From a virus: a stretch of DNA of 28,628 bases. Made by a program: the position numbers and the translations under genes. The notes beneath the pieces were generated by a model. The model searched no databases, was not told where the DNA came from, and saw only the letters and a program-made list of their open reading frames with translations. The stretch's first letter is position 1, and every line of letters begins with the position of its first letter. Shown here piece by piece: positions 24,056-28,628 of this stretch. The stretch lies in the IMG/VR virus record IMGVR_UViG_3300037089_000218, positions 1 through 28,628 of that record, one strand, 5' to 3'.

Positions 24056-24373
24056 TTACATTCCTGCGGGGCCTGCGCCTGCTGCCGGGCCCGCACCAGC
24101 TGCGGGTGCTGCGCCTGCTGCTTGCGCTTCCGGCAAACCCGACTGACCTGCGTCGGCCTCGGCTTCGCCCGGGTTGGGTGTACCAAGATTGTCCTGCATA
24201 CTGTCATGAACCGAATCCAGACCAGCCCCGGCGTGCTTCACGTCGTGCTCGGGTCCGTCTTCGTGAATGTGATGGATCGTGTGCGAGCCATCTGTGTGGT
24301 GCTCGATATGCGTGGACTTGAAACCGTGTCCCGCATGAGCCTTCTTTTTCTTTGCGTGCTCTTTTTCTGCCAT
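24056..24373 (-). CDS. His-rich protein, short paralog
   Basis: A 105-aa protein with GAGGGT before the ATG. The N-terminal 60 residues are very His-rich: HAGHGFKSTHIEHHTDGSHT, then IHHIHEDGPEHDVKHAG and LDSVHDSMQDNLG. The C-terminal half is Ala/Gly/Pro low complexity. The same N-terminal domain opens the 260-aa protein encoded directly upstream, so the two are tandem paralogs. Regularly spaced His residues on beta-like stretches suggest metal binding, but this is inference. No named family is recognised. Confidence 0.7.
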   Translation of the reverse strand: MAEKEHAKKKKAHAGHGFKSTHIEHHTDGSHTIHHIHEDGPEHDVKHAGAGLDSVHDSMQDNLGTPNPGEAEADAGQSGLPEAQAAGAAPAAGAGPAAGAGPAGM

Positions 24374-24393
24374 TTTACCCTCGTAAAAAGTTG

Positions 24394-25176
24394 TTATTTA
24401 ACTCCGGGCGAAATAGCCCCTGACGCGTCTTCTGGATGAGACGGCGTTCCACGCCCGCCCCCGCCACCACCGCCACCACCTGAACCGTCTCCCTTACCGC
24501 CTGATCCACCCGCCCCCGGCCCGTCGCCGCTCTTAACGTCCGCGCTCTTCGCGTCTGACGCTCCGCTTGTCGCGCCGGAATTGATGGTGATGTTTATAGG
24601 AGCTGCGCCCTTCGGCTCTTTACCCTTACCGCCCTTGCCGGATTTGGAACCTGTTGACGTTTCCGTACTCGAACTTCCCGAAATGGTTATTGTCGTGGTG
24701 CCGCCCGTTGCCGCCCCACCTGTTGATGTCGATGCGCCGCCAGTTGCCGCGCCGCCTGTTCCTGCGCCGCCAATTCCGCTTCCTACGCCGCCTGTAGATG
24801 CCCCACCGGGACTTGATCCGCCTGTCTCTGTGGATGTGTGAGTCGGTGAGTTCCCTGTTCCTGCATCTTTATCTTCTCCTGTTGCGGGGGCTCCACCGGC
24901 CAACGATGCTACTTTATCGTGGATGCCCGGCGAAACTTTCTCTTCCAAGGCTTCGGGATCTTTACCCTCGTCCTTCAAACCCTTCTCCATCTTCTCGGGA
25001 TCGAGATGATCCTGTAAACTGTCGTGAATGCCATCGAGATTGCCGACAGCGTGCTCGACATCATGATCTGGGCCGCCCTCATGCTCGTGTTTTATGGCAG
25101 CACTCCCGTCATCAAAATGAGTAATGTGAGTCGATTTGAAGCCGTGACCCGCGTGGGCTTGTAGTTTTTCCGCCAT
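24394..25176 (-). CDS. His-rich protein, long paralog with Gly/Thr-rich tail
   Basis: A 260-aa protein with GGAG before its ATG; the start lies inside the last 65 bases of the endonuclease VII-like gene. Residues 1-60 match the short paralog (HAGHGFKSTHITHFDDGS, then HEHEGGPDHDVEHA, LDGIHDSLQDHL). An acidic helix follows (PEKMEKGLKDEGKDPEALEE). From about residue 105 to 245 it is Gly/Thr/Ser-rich, with repeats such as GGAATGGAST and a poly-Gly run near the end. The tail is likely disordered. Its low-complexity DNA may be prone to copy-number change. Confidence 0.7.
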   Translation of the reverse strand: MAEKLQAHAGHGFKSTHITHFDDGSAAIKHEHEGGPDHDVEHAVGNLDGIHDSLQDHLDPEKMEKGLKDEGKDPEALEEKVSPGIHDKVASLAGGAPATGEDKDAGTGNSPTHTSTETGGSSPGGASTGGVGSGIGGAGTGGAATGGASTSTGGAATGGTTTITISGSSSTETSTGSKSGKGGKGKEPKGAAPINITINSGATSGASDAKSADVKSGDGPGAGGSGGKGDGSGGGGGGGGGRGTPSHPEDASGAISPGVK

Positions 25177-25591
25177 CTAAATCTCCGTGTTTCTTTAAAT
25201 ACAGAATTGACTTCTCTAAAATATCGATGCTGTCGTGAGCGCCACCCAAAACCCAATTACAAAGTCTACAAAGCAACTCACGGTTCTTTCCTGTCTTATG
25301 GTCGTGATCCACATACGGGCTCTTTAGAAGAAGGGAGCATATAGCACATCTGCCGCCTTGTGCCCTAAGCATCTTGTCAAAATCTTCTTGAGAAATTCCA
25401 TATTTTCTAAGTCTATGTCTTGCTGCGGTCTTCGCCGGATTTAGATGGTATTTTCTCCTGTTGCGAGCATTCACTTTCTCTTTATTACGACGCTCGTAAC
25501 TTCGACGGAGTTCCGCTGCTTTCTCGGGGTGATTCAAACGCCATCGACGACTGGCGGCCCTACGCGATTCAAGATTCTTTTCTTTTTGCAT
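25112..25591 (-). CDS. Endonuclease VII-like homing endonuclease
   Basis: A protein of about 159 aa. The ATG at 25591 follows GGAGAGAACAGGACA; the longer frame runs through a hairpin and is not chosen. The N-terminal 60 residues are basic with N-H/K-P-E/x-K repeats (RRWRLNHPEKAAELRRSYER, RKYHLNPAKTAAR). The nuclease core is FDKMLRAQGGRCAICSLLL, YVDHDHKTGKNRELLCRLCN and LGGAHDSIDILEKSILYL, with CxxC, DHDH and CxxC in the endonuclease VII order. It overlaps the following His-rich gene by 65 bases and is free-standing. Confidence 0.88.
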   Translation of the reverse strand: MQKEKNLESRRAASRRWRLNHPEKAAELRRSYERRNKEKVNARNRRKYHLNPAKTAARHRLRKYGISQEDFDKMLRAQGGRCAICSLLLKSPYVDHDHKTGKNRELLCRLCNWVLGGAHDSIDILEKSILYLKKHGDLDGGKTTSPRGSRLQIDSHYSF

Positions 25592-25620
25592 TGTCCTGTT
25601 CTCTCCACTATAGAGATGAC

Positions 25621-25643
25621 GGGGAGTGATAGTGGCACTCCCC
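25621..25643 (-). promoter_or_regulatory. CCWNNAN-loop hairpin upstream of an endonuclease VII-like gene
   Basis: Minus-strand 8-bp stem GGGGAGTG / CACTCCCC closing loop CCACTAT, followed by GTCATC without a U-tract. It ends 29 nt before the chosen start. The palindrome TGTAGCTACA lies a few bases upstream, as it also does above the HNH gene hairpin near 9163. Confidence 0.65.
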
Positions 25644-25646
25644 ATC

Positions 25647-25763
25647 TTATGTAGCTACAAAATTTGCGGCACTCGTGTCGGATGCTCTTCTGCACCCACT
25701 TGAGGTAGGGCTTAGGAAGACGGCGGTAGCCGTCCCGGCATCATTTCCGGGGTGCGCTGGCAT
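25647..25763 (-). CDS. Possible 38-aa small ORF in a structured leader
   Basis: A short frame from the ATG at 25763 to a TAA at 25647, in the gap above the endonuclease VII-like gene. It reads MPAHPGNDAGTATAVFLSPT and ends SAANFVAT. The codon pattern looks coding and the frame is open further upstream, but no ribosome site is well placed at the ATG (AGGAG lies about 20 bases away). The same DNA folds into several hairpins, so it may instead be a structured RNA. I cannot decide. Confidence 0.3.
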   Translation of the reverse strand: MPAHPGNDAGTATAVFLSPTSSGCRRASDTSAANFVAT

Positions 25764-25805
25764 GCCGCGAGGAGCCAGTTCTTCTCCTACACGAGCCCGT
25801 CTCGT
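25690..25805 (-). ncRNA. Candidate structured RNA of consecutive hairpins
   Basis: On the minus strand four simple hairpins follow one another just after the stop of the 80-aa gene: ACGAG/CTCGT, AGGAG/CTCCT, CCCGG/CCGGG and GACGGC-TACC-GCCGTC. No U-tract follows. It could be a leader RNA for the endonuclease gene or a processing structure. No known RNA family is recognised. Confidence 0.35.
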
Positions 25806-26047
25806 TAAGCGTCCATGCCCCCACCGGGCTCCTGACTAGGAACGGCGCCGGGCGCGCCCATGCCATATGGCGCATCTGCAAATTGACCTGCTGGTTTCGC
25901 AGGCGTAAGTTTCGCAGGCGTAAGTTTCGCAGGCGTAAGTTTCGTGGGCTTCGCTGGCTTATTACCCTTGTCCTTGAACGACTTTATGGCGTCCGTGATT
26001 CCCGGACCCAGCCCTTCTTCCGATGCGTGTCCGTCTCCGAATGCCAT
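25805..26047 (-). CDS. Small protein with KLTPA repeats
   Basis: An 80-aa protein. The ATG at 26047 follows GAGGAGC; the longer frame is rejected. The N-terminus is MAFGDGHASEEGLGPGITDA with a helix IKSFKDKG. A Lys/Pro/Thr linker holds three KLTPA repeats encoded by a 15-bp tandem repeat. The tail is Gly/Pro-rich (FADAPYGMGAPGAV). The APYGM segment loosely echoes the ASYxMARK segment of two other small proteins here. Function is unknown. Confidence 0.65.
   Translation of the reverse strand: MAFGDGHASEEGLGPGITDAIKSFKDKGNKPAKPTKLTPAKLTPAKLTPAKPAGQFADAPYGMGAPGAVPSQEPGGGMDA
25901..25945. repeat. Three 15-bp tandem repeats
   Basis: The unit aggcgtaagtttcgc occurs three times in a row; the last copy differs at its final base. 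It lies in frame in the 80-aa gene and encodes KLTPA, so copy number can change without breaking the frame. Confidence 0.9.
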
Positions 26048-26048
26048 A

Positions 26049-26249
26049 TTAGCTCCTCGCCTTACGCGCCATCGCGTACGAGGCGTGTTTGTGTACGTGC
26101 TGAGGCAATCCCTTCTCGGGCACTGCCGCAAATTCGTGGAGTTGTTTGTGGCTCATCTTCTTGAGCCCGGCGTTCTTGGCCGACAACTCTTCTGGGTGAT
26201 GCTCTGCGATGGCCATGGCCTCGCGCTGCGCTACGCTAACTGCTGGCAT
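26049..26249 (-). CDS. Small DUF3008-like phage protein
   Basis: A 66-aa protein with AGGGGG before the ATG. It begins MPAVSVAQREAMAIAEHHPE, continues LKKMSHKQLHEFAAVPEKGL and ends PQHVHKHASYAMARKARS. The plan (N-terminal Pro-Ala-x-Ser-x-x-Gln, then M-S-x-K-Q-x-x-E-F-A and K-G-L-P) resembles the short DUF3008-like proteins common in phages and bacteria, whose function is unknown. The C-terminal ASYAMARK is shared with the 87-aa protein. Confidence 0.7.
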   Translation of the reverse strand: MPAVSVAQREAMAIAEHHPEELSAKNAGLKKMSHKQLHEFAAVPEKGLPQHVHKHASYAMARKARS

Positions 26250-26250
26250 G

Positions 26251-26622
26251 TTACCCCCTCGCCTTCTTGCGCTTCTCTCTCGACGTATTTTCGAGGTGGT
26301 TCATAAGCGAGGTGTGAAGCAGGCCCACCGATTTCTCTACTCCATCTTGGCGCTCGCCGAATCGAATCATCTGGTCGCCCAATCTCACGTGACCGGCCTT
26401 CAGGTCACTTAGTACAACGTCTTGACTATCCAAAGAATGCTGAAGCGTGGGGATGCAATTTGTGTCCAACTTGTCGATTGTTGAACTAATGTGAACAACC
26501 TTACGGACTACAGGCGCAACCAACTTCTGATACAGAAAGGTGATCACCGAAACAAACGCCATCGCGGCGCCGGTTATTTTTCCCCAAAATAGAAACTGAT
26601 GAATCAAGTTGTGTTGGATCAT
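26251..26622 (-). CDS. Membrane-anchored coiled-coil protein
   Basis: A 123-aa protein from the ATG at 26622; an alternative start lies 39 bases upstream inside a hairpin. No strong ribosome site is seen. A transmembrane segment (FWGKITGAAMAFVSVITFLY) near the N-terminus is followed by heptad-like helices (VVHISSTIDKLDTNCIPTLQ, SLDSQDVVLSDLKAGHVRLG) and a basic tail (SREKRKKARG). One membrane anchor plus a coiled coil could suit a spanin-like or membrane-tethered role, but no lysis cassette is evident. Confidence 0.6.
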   Translation of the reverse strand: MIQHNLIHQFLFWGKITGAAMAFVSVITFLYQKLVAPVVRKVVHISSTIDKLDTNCIPTLQHSLDSQDVVLSDLKAGHVRLGDQMIRFGERQDGVEKSVGLLHTSLMNHLENTSREKRKKARG

Positions 26623-26637
26623 GGTGATGTTGAGAAA

Positions 26638-26657
26638 GGGAGGACTTGCGCCCTCCC
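26638..26657 (-). terminator. Terminator-like GCAA-loop hairpin
   Basis: Minus-strand stem GGGAGGGC / GTCCTCCC (8 bp, one G-U) with a GCAA tetraloop, followed by TTTCTC. It lies between the 212-aa virion gene and the membrane-coil gene. The U-run is short, so termination would be partial. Confidence 0.45.
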
Positions 26658-26721
26658 TCACTCGGATCGTAGACCGAGGCCGTCACATGTGTGGCGCGCT
26701 CTCGAATGTCGTGCGATTTGA

Positions 26722-27360
26722 TTAGTTGGTGATTGCGAAGTTGTACAGATTCGCGGTGTTGCCGACGACTGACGTACCGAACGTCACGCCCAATACGAGA
26801 CCAAACACCGGTTCAACCTGGAACGGCAGAAGAACAGGATTGATGCCTGGGTATGAGTTGCTGGTTGACGGCAGGAGCCCGGCCAGCGTGCTGGTCAGAG
26901 CTGCGCCTGCGGTGCTGATGGTGTTGTCGATCAAGAACGTCTGGGTACCCTGAATCAAAGCCGACAGAGAATCACCCGTAATCTTGACGTTCATATCGAA
27001 CGGATAAAATACACCGTCAGATGCTTCAGCCGCATATGCGCCAGATGCTGCGATGGTTGTGTAGACCGGAGCTGCCACAGTGCCGGTGTTAGCCCGCAAA
27101 GTGAAAGTCACAGTCGAAGAACCGCCGCCGACGCCCACTGCGAAGTTACCCGTTGCAAGAACGTTAAACGACTGACCGTTCAAACGATTCGAGCCCGGAA
27201 CCAAAAGCTGACCTGCCGCGGATGTAGCCGAAGGGGTCAAGTTGCTCACCCCAATCGAAGGACCGGGAAGGTTCGGGAAATACTTAATTGCGGTACCTGT
27301 TCCGCCAACAGTGGACGGACTGGAACCATTGATACTGTACTGCGTAAGTGCTTGAGACAT
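26722..27360 (-). CDS. Virion structural protein, 212 aa
   Basis: A 212-aa protein with ribosome site GAGGAAACAAC. It is low in charge and rich in Ser, Thr, Gly, Val and Ala, with alternating strand patterns (SSTVTFTLRANTGTVAAPVY, FYPFDMNVKITGDSLSALIQ, VFGLVLGVTFGTS). It ends NLYNFAITN. This is typical of a phage beta-sandwich virion protein (decoration, fibre or tail component). The preceding 238-base gap is highly structured RNA. Confidence 0.65.
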   Translation of the reverse strand: MSQALTQYSINGSSPSTVGGTGTAIKYFPNLPGPSIGVSNLTPSATSAAGQLLVPGSNRLNGQSFNVLATGNFAVGVGGGSSTVTFTLRANTGTVAAPVYTTIAASGAYAAEASDGVFYPFDMNVKITGDSLSALIQGTQTFLIDNTISTAGAALTSTLAGLLPSTSNSYPGINPVLLPFQVEPVFGLVLGVTFGTSVVGNTANLYNFAITN

Positions 27361-27417
27361 GTTGTTTCCTCTTTTTTTATATACCTTGAATGCAACGGAT
27401 CACGCTGCAACAAAGCT

Positions 27418-27501
27418 TTAGTAAAGAGCGACACGCATGTACGCGCCACTCCATGTCCAGCGGTCGTTTGCTGGATCAAAATTAGCCGGGGTTTTGCCTC
27501 A
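27418..27501 (-). pseudogene. Coding-like C-terminal fragment without a start
   Basis: In one minus-strand frame, between an in-frame TGA (27504-27502) and a TAA (27420-27418), the sequence reads GKTPANFDPANDRWTWSGAY followed by MRVALY. It looks like a real protein end (aromatic, balanced), but it has no start codon. The frame of the upstream gene continues open past its own stop and could join this one by a +1 shift at an AAC-CCC run. Alternatives are a decayed gene, an exon or chance. Confidence 0.35.
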
Positions 27502-27570
27502 CGGCTGAGCACCCCGCGCGCTCCTCGTCTCGGGAGGCCCAAGGGCCGCGAGATAAGTCCAGACCCTTCC
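27440..27570 (-). ncRNA. Candidate structured RNA with possible pseudoknot
   Basis: On the minus strand, an outer CUGGA/UCCAG helix encloses a long hairpin (UCUCG, GGCCC / GGGCC, CGAGA). Then GAGC..GGGG..GCUC..CCCC can form an H-type pseudoknot with an inserted GCC-GUGA-GGC hairpin. A further hairpin, UCCAGC / GCUGGA, competes with the outer helix. It lies in the leader of the 212-aa virion gene. No known family is recognised. Confidence 0.4.
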
Positions 27571-27598
27571 GATTCAAACGGTTCAGGCTGGAAAGAGA

Positions 27599-27982
27599 TT
27601 AAACGTACGAGACAGTTACTACAACAGGACTTGCCGGGCTAACTGTACCAGCCGTGCCACCCTGCGTAACGCAAGCCGCGCTCAACGCGGTGTTGAAAGT
27701 GACGCCAACGACTGCGCCTGTGAAATATTCGTGGGTCACGACCGAGCCGCCTGGGGCGTAGATGATTTCATCCGGCGGTGTGGCGCCCAAGGTTACGCTG
27801 AGGTTGCTCAAGTTGAACAACTTGACGTACGAGGGCGCGCTGATGTTCTGGCTGTTGTCCACCTTCACGAAAAGCAAAAGGGCGGAAGACGACTTGATGC
27901 CATCGACCGAATTTCCCATCGCGGAGTCTTGGAAGAGGTACTGATTAGTCGGCGTGCCTACGTCGATTTGGGTTATACTCAC
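27599..27982 (-). CDS. Small virion-type protein, 127 aa
   Basis: A 127-aa protein starting at a GTG at 27982, chosen because AAGGAG lies 7 bases upstream. The longer frame overlaps the glycosyltransferase gene in another frame and is rejected. It begins with SITQIDVGTPTNQYLFQDSA. Beta-rich sequence follows (ALLLFVKVDNSQNISAPSYV, NLSVTLGATPPDEIIYAPGG), then Val/Thr/Ala-rich sequence ending VVVTVSYV. The pattern suits a small beta-sandwich virion or decoration protein. It follows the glycosyltransferase in the same operon. Confidence 0.7.
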   Translation of the reverse strand: MSITQIDVGTPTNQYLFQDSAMGNSVDGIKSSSALLLFVKVDNSQNISAPSYVKLFNLSNLSVTLGATPPDEIIYAPGGSVVTHEYFTGAVVGVTFNTALSAACVTQGGTAGTVSPASPVVVTVSYV

Positions 27983-27992
27983 TGCGTTCTCC

Positions 27993-28628
27993 TTAGATCT
28001 TATAAAGCTGTTCAACGTATTCCGGGGCGTCGTAAGGACAAACCACGGAAGCATTCTGTTTAACAATCGCGCAATCCTGACAACCTTCCCAACCCGTCGC
28101 GGATGGGCGACAATGCGCCCGACATCGATAACCACACTGGGGTCGAAATATTATGCGACGATTCGTACTATCTTGGGGTAGTATGCCCTGGGCGGCAAGG
28201 ACACCGCCAACCCATCTATCCTCAATAGGATCTCCGTCCCACGTGGCTCGTGCTACAAACTCTGCCGCACGATGACTCAGCGTGTAACCGAATCCACTGC
28301 AATACAAACCGTTAGAGTGCCCAACATAATCCCCCAACTCTTTAAGGAGATTGTGCGGCCTGACCAAAGTATCGTCGTCAGTCTTCAAAATGAAATCGTA
28401 GTCCCGCTCCGCGGCCCACGCGAACATGGCCTGAACCTTGAGGGGAAGAAATCGGTACTCGTCAGACACCGGCAACTGTACAATGTCCGGGGAGCCGGAG
28501 AATGCGCCATCACCCCAAAAGAACTTGACGTCGATCCCTGCGGCTTCCGCGTCTGGAACCCATGTGCAGCGCTGAGCGTTGGCGCGCTCGATGAACTTGT
28601 GGCATGTGGTCACGCCGATAAGGAATCT
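27993..28628 (-). CDS. Partial GT31-like glycosyltransferase
   Basis: At least 211 residues, open to the right edge; the reading RFLIGVTTCHKFIERANAQR shows that the gene begins outside the window and that the GTG at 28613 is not the true start. The key motif is DFILKTDDDTLVRPHNLL, whose Asp-Asp-Asp binds metal and sugar nucleotide in galactosyltransferase-type (GT31) enzymes. Downstream are YCSGFGYTLSHRAAEFVARA and DRWVGGVLAAQGI, matching the acceptor-side region of that family. The C-terminus is Cys-rich (CGYRCRAHC, WEGCQDCA). In phages such enzymes modify virion proteins, host surface or DNA; which one cannot be told here. Confidence 0.85.
   Translation of the reverse strand, partial: RFLIGVTTCHKFIERANAQRCTWVPDAEAAGIDVKFFWGDGAFSGSPDIVQLPVSDEYRFLPLKVQAMFAWAAERDYDFILKTDDDTLVRPHNLLKELGDYVGHSNGLYCSGFGYTLSHRAAEFVARATWDGDPIEDRWVGGVLAAQGILPQDSTNRRIIFRPQCGYRCRAHCRPSATGWEGCQDCAIVKQNASVVCPYDAPEYVEQLYKI

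Noticed and set aside
24394-24860. Gly/Thr-coding low-complexity DNA as a separate repeat element
   Set aside because: The repeats follow the codon frame of the long His-rich paralog and are explained as its disordered tail.
25592-25645. Eighteen-codon extension of the endonuclease VII-like gene
   Set aside because: It passes through the CCWNNAN hairpin, and the later ATG has a ribosome site.
25646-25805. HEARO/omega RNA of the IscB-IsrB type
   Set aside because: The neighbouring nuclease is endonuclease VII-like, without RuvC or IscB features, and the fold does not show the large HEARO layout.
27246-27542. A 98-aa minus frame overlapping the 212-aa gene
   Set aside because: It starts at a TTG in a hairpin, has Arg-rich unnatural composition and runs into the start of a well-supported gene in another frame.
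27361-27598. tRNA gene in the gap before the 212-aa virion gene
   Set aside because: A TTCAAA-containing loop suggested a T arm, but only three pairs form and no acceptor or anticodon arm can be drawn.
735-28181. Plus-strand reading frames, some over 200 codons
   Set aside because: All are mirror frames of minus-strand genes: Arg/Cys/His-rich composition, no consistent ribosome sites, and none outside a better minus-strand gene.

Overview
The window is about 28.6 kb of a tailed double-stranded DNA phage (or prophage) genome, from the virion structural region. Every gene I can support is on the minus strand, so transcription runs from high to low coordinates. The order is phage-typical: a partial glycosyltransferase; two small virion-type proteins; a block of small accessory and membrane proteins (about 22.2-26.6 kb); large terminase; portal; a small acidic protein; a scaffold-like protein; major capsid protein; and then tail, adaptor and appendage genes down to the left edge. 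The portal is about 700 aa and there are two short adaptor-like proteins. No tape measure, sheath or tail-tube gene is recognisable, so I infer a podovirus-like virion. A host in Acidobacteriota is a guess, based on one secreted host-like protein (22293-22688) and an ice-binding-like (DUF3494) domain.

The main result is that the major capsid gene is split. The obvious reading frame (15813 to 14854) runs into an intron. Downstream are two near-identical structured repeats of 238 and 214 nt. Each has group I intron core pairings (P3, P7, P8), and paired positions differ between the copies by compensatory changes. Removing both joins three exons (15813-14884, 14645-14569, 14354-14339) in frame, giving a 340-residue capsid protein with a natural C-terminus (..RVRFIDSVPAIQ). 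This explains the only apparently empty stretch longer than 300 bases. A textbook sigma70-type promoter lies just beyond exon 3.

The second result is a complete DUF3494 ice-binding-like beta-solenoid domain inside a loop of a 1362-aa tail protein (about residues 1035-1232).

The third concerns intron- and endonuclease-type elements. Besides the introns there are four free-standing homing-type endonuclease genes (one GIY-YIG, one HNH, two endonuclease VII-like) and a basic relative without a visible active site. All overlap or abut structural genes. Three of the five, plus one 34-aa small ORF, are preceded at a fixed 25-29 nt by a hairpin with a variable stem and a constant 7-nt loop (CCWNNAN). 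This looks like an undescribed cis-acting element.

The accessory block holds His-rich tandem paralogs, small membrane proteins, short proteins sharing an ASYxMARK-like motif, and a moron-like secreted gene followed by a terminator. Two further compact structured RNA regions lie at 27440-27570 and 25690-25805.
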